Part shown: piece after piece, positions 1-8,166 of the stretch
Layout of the letters: each line of letters starts with the position of its first letter
Position numbering within the stretch: the first letter of the stretch is position 1
Source of the DNA: Sphingomonas sp. UNC305MFCol5.2
GTDB taxonomy: Bacteria > Pseudomonadota > Alphaproteobacteria > Sphingomonadales > Sphingomonadaceae
Direction of reading: 5' to 3'
Assembly (NCBI RefSeq): GCF_000712135.1
Contig: NZ_JOOE01000002.1
Span: forward strand, 496,001 to 560,000
Length of the DNA stretch: 64,000 bases
The notes under the pieces: generated by a model
The model's input: the letters and a program-made list of their open reading frames with translations, nothing else
The model's database searches: none
Told to the model about the DNA's origin: nothing
Made by a program: the position numbers and the translations under genes

Positions 1-221
1 CGGGTGGCGAGATCCAGCTCACCGACGCGATGTCGCGGATGATCGGCGAACAGCCGTTCCACGGGCTGACCTTCGCCGGCACCCGCTATGATTGCGGCGA
101 CAAGGCCGGCTTCCTCCACGCCAATCTGGCGATGGCGCTGGAGCGCGAGGACCTCGCCGACGAAGTCGAATTGTTCGCCAGCAACCTGCTCGCAGCGCGC
201 CAGCTGCGCAGCGCGGCGTGA
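1..221 (+). CDS. galU: UTP-glucose-1-phosphate uridylyltransferase, C-terminal end (partial)
   Basis: Only the last 72 or so codons are inside the window, reading from base 3 to a TGA at 219-221. The visible residues include the GGEIQLTDAM stretch and a YDCGDKAGFL segment that are typical of the C-terminal part of bacterial GalU. GalU makes UDP-glucose from UTP and glucose-1-phosphate. The next gene, 20 bases downstream, oxidises UDP-glucose, so the pair forms a precursor module for the exopolysaccharide genes that follow. The start lies upstream of the window. Confidence 0.93.
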   Translation, partial: GGEIQLTDAMSRMIGEQPFHGLTFAGTRYDCGDKAGFLHANLAMALEREDLADEVELFASNLLAARQLRSAA

Positions 222-241
222 ACCAGTAAGGAGTATCGGCA

Positions 242-1585
242 ATGCGTATCGTGATGATCGGATCTGGCTATGTGGGGCTCGTCTCGGGGGCGTGCTTCGC
301 CGATTTCGGGCACCAGGTGACTTGTGTCGACAAGGACGAGAGCAAGATCGCACGGCTGAACGCCGGGCAGATCCCGATCTACGAGCCAGGGCTCGACGAT
401 CTCGTCGCGCGCAACGCCGCGGCGAGCCGCCTCGCCTTCACGACCGAGCTTGCCGGCGCGGTCGAGCAGGCCGATGTGGTGTTCATCGCGGTCGGCACGC
501 CGTCGCGCCGCGGTGACGGGCATGCGGACCTGTCCTATGTCTATGCGGCGGCGGCCGAGATGGCGCCGTGCCTCAAGGGTTTCACTGTGGTGGTGACCAA
601 GTCGACCGTGCCGGTGGGCACCGGCGACGAAGTCGAGCGGATCATCGGCGAGACCAATCCGGAGGCGCAGTTCGCAGTCGCTTCCAACCCCGAATTCCTG
701 CGCGAAGGCGCCGCGATCGAGGACTTCAAGCGGCCCGACCGCATCGTCATCGGCATCGAGGACGAGCGTGCCCGCCCGGTGATGGAGGAAGTGTATCGCC
801 CGCTCTATCTCAACCAGGCGCCGATCCTGTTCACCGGCCGGCGCACGAGCGAGCTGATCAAATATGCCGCCAACGCCTTCCTCGCGGTCAAGATCACCTT
901 CATCAACGAGATCGCCGATCTCTGCGAGGCAGTGGGTGCCGACGTCCAGCAAGTCGCGCGCGGGATCGGGCTCGACAACCGGATCGGCAGCAAGTTCCTC
1001 CATGCCGGCCCCGGCTATGGCGGCTCGTGCTTCCCCAAGGACACGCTGGCTCTGGTCAAGACCGCCGAGGATTCGGGTACGCCCGTCCGCATCGTCGAGG
1101 CGACGGTGGCGGTCAACGACACGCGCAAGCGGGCGATGGGCCGCAAGATCATCGCGGCGTGCGGCGGATCGGTGCGCGGCAAGAAGATCGCCGTGCTCGG
1201 CCTGACCTTCAAGCCGAACACCGACGACATGCGCGACGCTCCGAGCCTCGCGATCATCCAGGCGCTCGAGGACAATGGCGCGAACGTCAGTGCGTTCGAC
1301 CCCGAGGGCATGGCGGCGGCGCGGCCGTTGCTGCCCAATGTCGAATTCGCGACTTCGCCTTATGAAGCGGCCGACGGCGCCGCGGCTCTGGTGATCGTCA
1401 CCGAGTGGAACGCCTTCCGTGCGCTCGACCTGGAAGCGCTGCATGCGCGGATGGAAGGCGACGTGCTGGTCGACCTGCGCAACATCTATCGTCCCGAGGC
1501 AGTGGAAGCCGCAGGCTTCACCTATACCGGCGTCGGACGCGGGCTTGCAGATGCACCCCAAGCACTTGCGATTGCAGCCGAGTAA
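242..1585 (+). CDS. ugd: UDP-glucose 6-dehydrogenase
   Basis: The 447-residue protein oxidises UDP-glucose to UDP-glucuronate with two NAD+. The N-terminus carries the Rossmann motif GSGYVG at residues 8-13, and the active-site cysteine is in GPGYGGSCFPKDT at about residue 260. The length is normal for the family. The start follows a GGAG ribosome site, 20 bases after galU, so the two are probably cotranscribed. The product suggests that the polysaccharide made by the downstream cluster contains glucuronic acid or a sugar derived from it; that link is inferred from position only. Confidence 0.96.
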   Translation: MRIVMIGSGYVGLVSGACFADFGHQVTCVDKDESKIARLNAGQIPIYEPGLDDLVARNAAASRLAFTTELAGAVEQADVVFIAVGTPSRRGDGHADLSYVYAAAAEMAPCLKGFTVVVTKSTVPVGTGDEVERIIGETNPEAQFAVASNPEFLREGAAIEDFKRPDRIVIGIEDERARPVMEEVYRPLYLNQAPILFTGRRTSELIKYAANAFLAVKITFINEIADLCEAVGADVQQVARGIGLDNRIGSKFLHAGPGYGGSCFPKDTLALVKTAEDSGTPVRIVEATVAVNDTRKRAMGRKIIAACGGSVRGKKIAVLGLTFKPNTDDMRDAPSLAIIQALEDNGANVSAFDPEGMAAARPLLPNVEFATSPYEAADGAAALVIVTEWNAFRALDLEALHARMEGDVLVDLRNIYRPEAVEAAGFTYTGVGRGLADAPQALAIAAE

Positions 1586-1632
1586 ATCAAAAATCCACCT
1601 GGTAGCTTTTCGACTTCAACTTGTCGCAAATC

Positions 1633-1658
1633 GGGCGAGTAACCTAGGTTATTCGCCC
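1633..1658. terminator. 12-bp inverted repeat after ugd
   Basis: GGGCGAGTAACC is followed after two bases by GGTTATTCGCCC, giving a 12-bp stem with one G-U pair. It sits 48 bases after the ugd stop and about 65 bases before the GH16 gene. There is no T-run after it, so it could be a terminator of the galU-ugd unit, an RNA processing hairpin or a protein-binding palindrome. The remaining bases between ugd and the next gene show nothing else recognisable. Confidence 0.5.
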
Positions 1659-1724
1659 AAACCATCCTAAATTACCCTTCGAGGCGGCACAGTTGTCGGT
1701 CGCCGACACCGGGGGGTGTTTTAC

Positions 1725-3086
1725 ATGCGTATCCCTTCTCTGCGCCCGCTTGCGGGCGCCTTCTCTCTGTGCGCGCTCACGGCGTGCTCAGGGGGCGACG
1801 CCAATTCTTCCCAGAAACAGGCAGGAACGATTGTTGTTCCTGCAACCCAGACGACCACCGCCGTCGCGGGGCCAGTGCAAGTCGAGGACACTGCAGCCGG
1901 CACCAACAGCTTCGCGACCTTCGACTTCGCCAACGGCACCAGGTTTCCCGCCAAGGCGACCTTGTCGATCGGCGCGGCGGTATTCAATCCGGGCGCGTCG
2001 GTCGCTTATGTGCCCGTGACGCTCAACCAGCCGACGCCCAACACGGTGATCGCCCGCGTGATCACCGTCAACGGATCGGACGCCAACAAGGCGATCTCGG
2101 GCTATCAATACAAGACGACCGAGGATGTCGTGATCTTCCGTCCCGGCGATCCGTTGCGCCAGACGGTGTCGGTGCCGATCCTCGACGCGGCCGACGGGCA
2201 GCAATTCTCGCTCAAGCTGCGCGAGGCGCCGTGGGGTGCGAACCAGGGCACCGCTACCAACACCGTCACGGCCGACGCAGACGCCACCCCGACGGCCGCG
2301 GCCACGTGGGGCTTCCGCAACCCGCGGACCTTTCGTACCTATGGCACGCTCCAATATGAGATGACCAAAGACACGATGCGCTGGTCGGACGCCGGCTGGT
2401 CGGGGGCCTGGTCGACCAAGCTCTCGCATGGCCGCGCCCAGCCCGCGAACGGCGAGACGGGTCTCTATCTGGACGAAGAACTCTATCCGTGGGTCGAAGC
2501 ACCGCTGCGCTACACCGACGAGGGGCTGGTATTCCACACCCAGAAGCTGTGGTCGCCGATCACCTATAACGGCACAGCGTACAATTACGGGTCGGTCGTG
2601 CTGAGCGGGCACAATACGCCCGCCACCCAGATCGGATATGGCCAGTATGAGTGGGTAGCGAAGATGCCCACGCGGCGCGGGTCATGGCCGGCCTTCTGGC
2701 TGATCTCGACTTCGGGCTGGCCGCCGGAAATCGATGTCTACGAAGGCTTCGGCTATCAGAGCTACTGGGACTTCGACCGGCACATCTCGGCGACGATCCA
2801 TGGCGGCAGCGGCGGCTGGCGTTCGTTCCAGCGTGGAACCAACATCCAGGCCGAGCAGGCTTACGGGCTGTCGGGCTTCTCGGAGGGCTTTCATCGCTAT
2901 GCCGTCGACATCGGGCCCGAGTACATCACCTGGTTCGTCGACGGGCTGGAGACCTATCAGAGCGTCAATCCGTTCCGCGGCTTCCGCTTCTACCCGATCA
3001 TGGATGTCGCGGTGAAGACGACCGGCAGCTACGACGACGGCTCGGGCGACATGGTGGTCAAGAGCTTCCGCGCCTGGGAGAACTGA
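1725..3086 (+). CDS. Glycoside hydrolase family 16 lipoprotein
   Basis: The 453-residue product begins with a lipoprotein signal (lipobox LTAC, Cys about 21), so it should be anchored in the outer or inner membrane facing the periplasm or surface. Residues of about 50-190 resemble a Calx-beta-like beta-sandwich. The C-terminal half is a GH16 domain with the catalytic EIDVYE motif (E-x-D-x-x-E). GH16 enzymes cleave beta-1,3 or beta-1,4 glycans. ATG at 1725 is preferred over GTG at 1716 because a G-rich ribosome site lies about 8 bases before it. Its place beside an exopolysaccharide operon suggests trimming or release of that polymer (inference). It overlaps the convergent gene end by 29 bases. 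Confidence 0.85.
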   Translation: MRIPSLRPLAGAFSLCALTACSGGDANSSQKQAGTIVVPATQTTTAVAGPVQVEDTAAGTNSFATFDFANGTRFPAKATLSIGAAVFNPGASVAYVPVTLNQPTPNTVIARVITVNGSDANKAISGYQYKTTEDVVIFRPGDPLRQTVSVPILDAADGQQFSLKLREAPWGANQGTATNTVTADADATPTAAATWGFRNPRTFRTYGTLQYEMTKDTMRWSDAGWSGAWSTKLSHGRAQPANGETGLYLDEELYPWVEAPLRYTDEGLVFHTQKLWSPITYNGTAYNYGSVVLSGHNTPATQIGYGQYEWVAKMPTRRGSWPAFWLISTSGWPPEIDVYEGFGYQSYWDFDRHISATIHGGSGGWRSFQRGTNIQAEQAYGLSGFSEGFHRYAVDIGPEYITWFVDGLETYQSVNPFRGFRFYPIMDVAVKTTGSYDDGSGDMVVKSFRAWEN

Positions 3087-4008
3087 GCGGTGTGGGAGCG
3101 GCGTAGAGCGCGTCGCTCCCGCCCGCCAGCGCATACAGGCGGGCAAGCGCCTTGACCCATTGGCCGGCGATGTCGAGGCGGCGGTGGCGCTGCCACGCCA
3201 GCGCCGGCAGCGCGGCGGTACGCAGGCCGAGCAATGCGAGCGAACGCACGCCCAGGCCGACGCGTCCGATCAGCCCGCGCTGCTTGCGGGCGACGCGCGT
3301 ATCGGTGACGCCGATCCGCCACATCCGCCGCAGCACCCAGGCCTTGCGCGCACGATCCGCGCCGACCCATTCGGAGACCCGCGCTCCCGGCGCCCAGGCG
3401 AAGGTGAAGCCGATCGCCTTGAGCCGGGTGAGGAAATCGAGATCCTCGCCGCCGCTACGATTGAAGGCGGGATCGAACCATGGCGCGCCCAATGCTTCCA
3501 GAGCGGGCCGCATCACCAGCAGATTGTTGCTCGCATAGAGCATCTCGGCGGGGCCCTCGGGGCGCTGCTCGGGGCGGAAGACGAGCGTCTGCTCGGCCCA
3601 GTCGGGCGTGCCTTCGGGGAAGACCGGAATGACCGGCCCGCCGACCACCGCCGCGTCGGTGCGCTGCTGGACGGTGCGCAACGCCGCCAGCCATTGCGGC
3701 TCGGGCCACTCGTCGTCGTCGATCATCACCAGCCGCTGCATCGTCCGGATGGTCAGCGCATGCGCGACGATCGCGTTGCGGACATGACACAGGCCGGGTT
3801 CGGGCACGCGGATGACCTCGACCGGGATCGGCAGGCCCTCCTCCGCCATCGCGATCGCCACCGCCGCCCCCTCCCCGCCGGCATCATTGTCCGCGACCAG
3901 CAAAGCGGTGTCCTCCAGCCGGTCGAGCTTCGCGATCGCCTCGATCAGGTGACGCAGCCGGTCCGGGCGCCGGAAGGTGGGGATCGCGATGATCGTCGCG
4001 GCGTGCAT
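3058..4008 (-). CDS. Family 2 glycosyltransferase
   Basis: This 316-residue GT-A fold enzyme has an N-terminal nucleotide-binding strand (IAIPTFRRPDRL), a conserved VADNDA segment, the PEPGLCHVRNA motif and the metal-binding IDDDEW motif at about residue 108. It probably adds one sugar to the lipid-linked repeat unit on the cytoplasmic face of the inner membrane. It is the last gene of the long operon and starts 2 bases after the acyltransferase stop. It is clearly a paralogue of the transferase at 8163-9089, which has the same VADNDA, EPG-VRNA and DDDE pattern. Sugar and linkage cannot be read from sequence. Confidence 0.88.
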   Translation of the reverse strand: MHAATIIAIPTFRRPDRLRHLIEAIAKLDRLEDTALLVADNDAGGEGAAVAIAMAEEGLPIPVEVIRVPEPGLCHVRNAIVAHALTIRTMQRLVMIDDDEWPEPQWLAALRTVQQRTDAAVVGGPVIPVFPEGTPDWAEQTLVFRPEQRPEGPAEMLYASNNLLVMRPALEALGAPWFDPAFNRSGGEDLDFLTRLKAIGFTFAWAPGARVSEWVGADRARKAWVLRRMWRIGVTDTRVARKQRGLIGRVGLGVRSLALLGLRTAALPALAWQRHRRLDIAGQWVKALARLYALAGGSDALYAAPTPLSSPRRGSS

Positions 4009-4010
4009 GT

Positions 4011-5099
4011 CTATTCGGCGGCCTGCTGGAACGGCAGCGGCGGCCGGGGCACGACGTGACGCTCGAGCTTCTTGATCGCACGATGGCCGGGCACTTCGAT
4101 CAGCAGATAGCTCGCCCAGCAGACCAGCCAGGTGGCCACCAGGATGCCGGCGTAGAACACCCAGTCGAACCCGGAAAATCCATGACGATGGGCGATTCCC
4201 ATGCCGCGCGCGAAGACGTCGCGGACCAGAGGATGCCAGAGATAAATCGAATAGCTGATCAGCCCGAGATGGAACACCACCGGGTTCGCGAGCAGCGCCC
4301 GCGACGCGCGGCCGTCATAGTAACAGGCGATCACCAGCAGCGGGAAGCACAAAGCGACCACGACGTCGCCGCCGGGGATCAGCAACGCCACGACGAGCAG
4401 CGCGCAGCTCGCGAGGAAGCCGCGCTCGCCACCCAGCAAGCGTTCGCATCGCGGGTCCCGCGCGACGCGGAAAGCGACGACGCCCAGCGCGAAGCCGGCG
4501 AGGCAGCGCAGCACGGGCAGGATCGAATTGCCGTCATTGACGTCGAGCGGCCCGCGCGAACCGTGGCCGAGCAGCGCAACGAGGATCAGCAGCGCCACCG
4601 CGCCCGCGACCTGCAGCCAGACCGCGCGCGAGAAAGCGAATATCGCAATGAGCGGGAACAGCAGATAGGCGACGAGCTCGGTGCTCACTGACCAGCTATT
4701 CCCGGCAAGTGCCTGTGTCCCCCACCCCCAGCTCTGGATCATCAGCAAATTGGTGACGATGTTGGCAGGCGTCAGCGCCACGGGCTGGTCGCCCGACACG
4801 TTGACGAGGATGCGGACAAGGAACACCAAAGCGACGACGAAATGGAGCGGCCAGACACGCGCCATCCGGTTGAGCAGGAAATCGCCATAGCTGGCGGCGC
4901 TGGGGCGCTTCACGACGCGTTCGTAATAGCCGATCGAGATGACGAAGCCGCTGAGCACGAAGAACAGGTCGACCGCGAGATAGGCGCGCGAGAACAGCCC
5001 GATCGCAAAGTTCTGAAAGGCCGGCGAATGCGGGATGTGGTAAAGCAGAACCGCGACGGCGGCGAGGCCCCGCAGGCCGGTCAACGACGCGATTCTCAT
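4011..5099 (-). CDS. Acyltransferase family 3 membrane protein (OafA/YrhL-like)
   Basis: The 362-residue protein starts MRIASLTGLRGLAAVAVLLYH, the usual N-terminus of the acyltransferase-3 family with its conserved RG and the histidine in the first helix, followed by FFVLSGFVI. About ten hydrophobic segments are visible. Such proteins put acetyl or other acyl groups on sugars in the membrane. ATG 5099 overlaps the TGA of the upstream GH10 gene (ATGA), which supports this start over a longer reading frame. The neighbours point to acylation of the exopolysaccharide repeat unit (inference). Confidence 0.88.
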   Translation of the reverse strand: MRIASLTGLRGLAAVAVLLYHIPHSPAFQNFAIGLFSRAYLAVDLFFVLSGFVISIGYYERVVKRPSAASYGDFLLNRMARVWPLHFVVALVFLVRILVNVSGDQPVALTPANIVTNLLMIQSWGWGTQALAGNSWSVSTELVAYLLFPLIAIFAFSRAVWLQVAGAVALLILVALLGHGSRGPLDVNDGNSILPVLRCLAGFALGVVAFRVARDPRCERLLGGERGFLASCALLVVALLIPGGDVVVALCFPLLVIACYYDGRASRALLANPVVFHLGLISYSIYLWHPLVRDVFARGMGIAHRHGFSGFDWVFYAGILVATWLVCWASYLLIEVPGHRAIKKLERHVVPRPPLPFQQAAE

Positions 5100-6256
5100 G
5101 CCGGCACTCCCTGCGGTCCGATACTTGCCCGGCGCGGCGGTGCGGCATCGAACGCCGCCGCCATCTCCGCCCAGAGCCGCTTGCGTTTGAGGTCCGCGTC
5201 GAGAGGCAGCCCGCGCGATTTCTGCCCGTCGGGCCAGCGATAGTCGGGATAGGTCGACAACCATGAATAGCGGTCCGACAGACCCCAGCTCAGCACCGAG
5301 CCCATGGCCGGATTGTCGAGCGCGACATCGAGGAATGCCCGGCCGACCGCGGCGACCTGCGCGTCGCGGGCAGTGACGTCGGCGGGACCGCCGCGATCGG
5401 CGATGTCGAATTCGGTGATCGCGATTCCCAGCCCCATCCCGCGCACGCGATCGAGGAAGTCGGCGAAGATTCGCTCGTCAAACGGCTCGCGGAACGGCTT
5501 GAGGTGCCCCTGGACACCCAGAGCGTCAATCGGCACGCCGCGCGACAGGGCACCTTCCAGCAGCTCCAGAATCGCGTCGCGTCGCGCGGCACAGCGGCGC
5601 GAGTTATGCTCGAGTCCGAAATCGGTGAGGAACAGCTTGGCCCTGGGATCGGATTCGCGGGCGATCTGGAAAGCCAGGTCGATATAGCGGTCGCCGAACG
5701 CCTGTTCCCAGATGTTCTTGGCACGCATCCCGTCGCGGCGGCCCTGATTGGGCTCGACGGGCTCGTTGACCACGTCCCATTCAGTGATGCGCCCGGCATA
5801 GCGCCGCATCGCCGTCTGGATATAGCCGCCGAGCAGTTCCTCGCGGTCGCGCGGACTGGCGCCGGGCAGCGCCGCCTCGAGCCAGGGCGGGTTCGCCGCG
5901 TACCAGACCAAAGTATGCCCGCGCGCGCCGAGGCCGTGTTTCTGGGCGAAGTCGATCAATTTGTCGGCGCCGCTGAAGTCGTATTTGCCGGGCTTCGCCT
6001 GGGTGACATGGCGCTTGAGCTCATATTCCTCGACGATCACGCCCGCCTCGCGCAGCACCGCGGCGGTGAAATCCGGATCCTTGGCGATCTGGCTCGACTT
6101 GATCGCGCAGCCGAAATGCCGCCCGCTCTTGCGGGCACGGGCGTCGAGCCCGGGCCCGCTGGTATCGGGCTCCGGCGGCACGAACGGCACCGCGCTGGTG
6201 GTGAGCGGGACGCTGCACGCTGCCGCGGCGCCGGCGAGGAAGGTACGACGCTTCAT
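5096..6256 (-). CDS. Glycoside hydrolase family 10 endo-glycanase (xylanase-like)
   Basis: The 386-residue protein begins with a twin-arginine-type signal (MKRRTFLAGAAAACSVP). The GH10 barrel has the expected GHTLVWY strand, the acid/base glutamate in WDVVNEP and the nucleophile glutamate in ITEFD. GH10 enzymes hydrolyse beta-1,4 linkages, classically in xylan. Here the gene is embedded by ATGA overlaps at both ends in an exopolysaccharide operon, so its natural substrate may be the polymer made by the same operon rather than plant xylan (inference). Export to the periplasm would fit a role in chain turnover, release or length control. Confidence 0.88.
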   Translation of the reverse strand: MKRRTFLAGAAAACSVPLTTSAVPFVPPEPDTSGPGLDARARKSGRHFGCAIKSSQIAKDPDFTAAVLREAGVIVEEYELKRHVTQAKPGKYDFSGADKLIDFAQKHGLGARGHTLVWYAANPPWLEAALPGASPRDREELLGGYIQTAMRRYAGRITEWDVVNEPVEPNQGRRDGMRAKNIWEQAFGDRYIDLAFQIARESDPRAKLFLTDFGLEHNSRRCAARRDAILELLEGALSRGVPIDALGVQGHLKPFREPFDERIFADFLDRVRGMGLGIAITEFDIADRGGPADVTARDAQVAAVGRAFLDVALDNPAMGSVLSWGLSDRYSWLSTYPDYRWPDGQKSRGLPLDADLKRKRLWAEMAAAFDAAPPRRASIGPQGVPA

Positions 6257-7218
6257 ATCCGGGCGCCCCGCACCCGGCTGGTCAATGCGATCCATCGATC
6301 CGCCGCTTTTCGATAAACATTGTCAGGGATAATGATTTGCAACAGCACAATGGCGGCGATGCGCGGGCGGAAGGCACCGTGGCGCAGGGCATCGAAATAA
6401 TAAAACAGCGCCGTGCGCCGGCTGGTCGGCCAGACGCTCTTCGCGGCGTGCCAGCCCATATAGGCGGAATAAGCGCGCGCCGAGATGTGCGGGCGCAGAT
6501 CCTTGAGCCAGGCGAGATTGCCGATATTGGCGCGGACCTGCGACAGGCGGTTCTCGGTCTTGCGATCGGCCCACAAAACCGTCGCGCGGGGCGCCATCAG
6601 GAACCTCGCGCCGGCCAGCGACAGCCGCACCGCGAAATCGGTATCGTCGCCGAAGCCGACATCCTCGCGATAACGCACCGTGTTCGCCAGCGTCCGCCGC
6701 AGCGCGAGACTGCTGGTCTGGATGAAGCCGCGCTCGCACATCAGATAGCGATCGACGGTCTCGCCGCTCAATATCTCGCGATAGGGCTTGAGAAAGTGCC
6801 GTCCCGAGCCGCGATCGACCACCACCCGGCAATAGGCCACGATATCGTCGCCCTGTGCGAGCAGCGGCAGCAGATCGGCGAGATGATCGGGGAAGAAGCG
6901 ATCGTCCGAATCGAGGAAGGCGACATAGCGCCCGCGCGCATAATCGATGCCGCGATTGCGCGCCGCCGCCGCCCCGGCATTGGGCTGGACGATGATATGG
7001 AGGCGCTCGTCACCGATCGCGGCGACGGCGCTGGCGGTGCCGTCGGTCGAGCCGTCGTCGACGACGATGACTTCGATGTCGCGCACATTCTGGTCGAGCG
7101 CGGATTGCACCGCCTCGACCACGGCGTCGCGCCGATTGTAGGTGGGGATCACGACCGTGAACAACGGTCCCTCCGCCGCATTCGCCCCGACTGGCTGAAG
7201 CTGGCTAGCCGCGTCCAT
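6253..7218 (-). CDS. Family 2 glycosyltransferase
   Basis: This 321-residue GT2 enzyme has FTVVIPTYNRRDAV at residues 20-33, the IVVDDGSTDGT nucleotide site, the RNRGIDYARG strand and the metal-binding FLDSDD. The C-terminal 80 residues contain a hydrophobic stretch that may attach it to the membrane. It overlaps the downstream GH10 gene by ATGA and directly abuts its closest relative, the gene at 7219-8166, with which it shares the order of motifs and much of the acceptor domain. A tandem duplication is likely. Confidence 0.88.
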   Translation of the reverse strand: MDAASQLQPVGANAAEGPLFTVVIPTYNRRDAVVEAVQSALDQNVRDIEVIVVDDGSTDGTASAVAAIGDERLHIIVQPNAGAAAARNRGIDYARGRYVAFLDSDDRFFPDHLADLLPLLAQGDDIVAYCRVVVDRGSGRHFLKPYREILSGETVDRYLMCERGFIQTSSLALRRTLANTVRYREDVGFGDDTDFAVRLSLAGARFLMAPRATVLWADRKTENRLSQVRANIGNLAWLKDLRPHISARAYSAYMGWHAAKSVWPTSRRTALFYYFDALRHGAFRPRIAAIVLLQIIIPDNVYRKAADRWIALTSRVRGARI

Positions 7219-8166
7219 TCACTTGCCCGCCTTGCCAGCCAGCGCCTCGGGCTTGCCGAAGCGATGGACGAACTGGTTCACGAGCGAGCGGTAGAAGGAC
7301 TTGGGGAGGTAGGAGCGCAGCAACTGGCGCGCGAGGATGCGTGCCGGCACGCGTCCGTAGAACAGGCCGCGGACCAGCTCGGGGATCGTCGCGAGCGGGC
7401 GGACCGGCGCCATGTGGTAGGCGAGCACCGTCGCGCGATAGCCGTGCCGCGCCCGGCTGGTGAGCAGATGCCCGCAGCGATCGAGCCAGTCGAGCGAGGT
7501 CTCGTAGCCGCGGACATAGGAAGTCCGCCCCACTTCGGTCGCGTCGAGCCAGATGGTGAGCGGCTGCTCGATCATCCGGAAGCGCGCGCCGGCGACTTGC
7601 AGCCGCACGGCGAAATCCAGGTCCTGTCCTTTCTTGAGCGCGGGATCGAAGCGCACGCGCTTCGCCAGCGCGGTGGGCACGACGAGCGTCGAGGTCTGCA
7701 TGAACTGGTTGGCGCAGAACAGATACTCGCCGACATCCTCATCCTCGCGAATGCCCCGCTCCGGCCGGACCCAGTAACGGTCGACTCCGCGGTCGACGTT
7801 CATCTGCGAATAGAGGACGGTATCCCCCTCGTCGGGCAAGGCCGCCGCCATGATCGAGAGCTTGCCGGGCAGGAACTGGTCGTCGGAATCGAGGAAGGCG
7901 ATATAGCGCCCGCGCGCCTCCTCGATCCCGCGATTGCGCGCCGCCCCGCCGCCGGCATTGTCCTGGCGGACATAGCGGATGCGCGGATCGCCGATCGCGG
8001 CCACCACCGGCTCGGGATCGTCCTTCGATCCATCGTCGACGACGATGATCTCGAAATCGCCGAAATCCTGGTCGAGCACCGAACGGATCGTCTTCGTCAC
8101 GATCTCCGCCCGATTGTAGAGCGGGATCACCACCGAGAAGGTGGGCTGGCCGGTGTCGTTCCTCAT
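7219..8166 (-). CDS. Family 2 glycosyltransferase
   Basis: The 315-residue protein carries FSVVIPLYNRAEIV, IVVDDGSKDD, GGGAARNRGIEEARG and FLDSDDQF, the complete GT2 donor site, followed by an acceptor domain with a QDLDFAVRL motif that is close to DDTDFAVRL in its neighbour at 6253. The start at 8166 overlaps the stop of the preceding gene (ATGA). It is expected to transfer a nucleotide-activated sugar to the undecaprenyl-linked oligosaccharide. The specific sugar is unknown. Confidence 0.88.
   Translation of the reverse strand: MRNDTGQPTFSVVIPLYNRAEIVTKTIRSVLDQDFGDFEIIVVDDGSKDDPEPVVAAIGDPRIRYVRQDNAGGGAARNRGIEEARGRYIAFLDSDDQFLPGKLSIMAAALPDEGDTVLYSQMNVDRGVDRYWVRPERGIREDEDVGEYLFCANQFMQTSTLVVPTALAKRVRFDPALKKGQDLDFAVRLQVAGARFRMIEQPLTIWLDATEVGRTSYVRGYETSLDWLDRCGHLLTSRARHGYRATVLAYHMAPVRPLATIPELVRGLFYGRVPARILARQLLRSYLPKSFYRSLVNQFVHRFGKPEALAGKAGK

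Noticed and set aside
5096..6256. GH10 gene as evidence for plant xylan use
   Set aside because: No xyloside transporter, xylosidase or TonB receptor is nearby, and the gene is coupled inside the exopolysaccharide operon, so a xylan-use locus is not supported.
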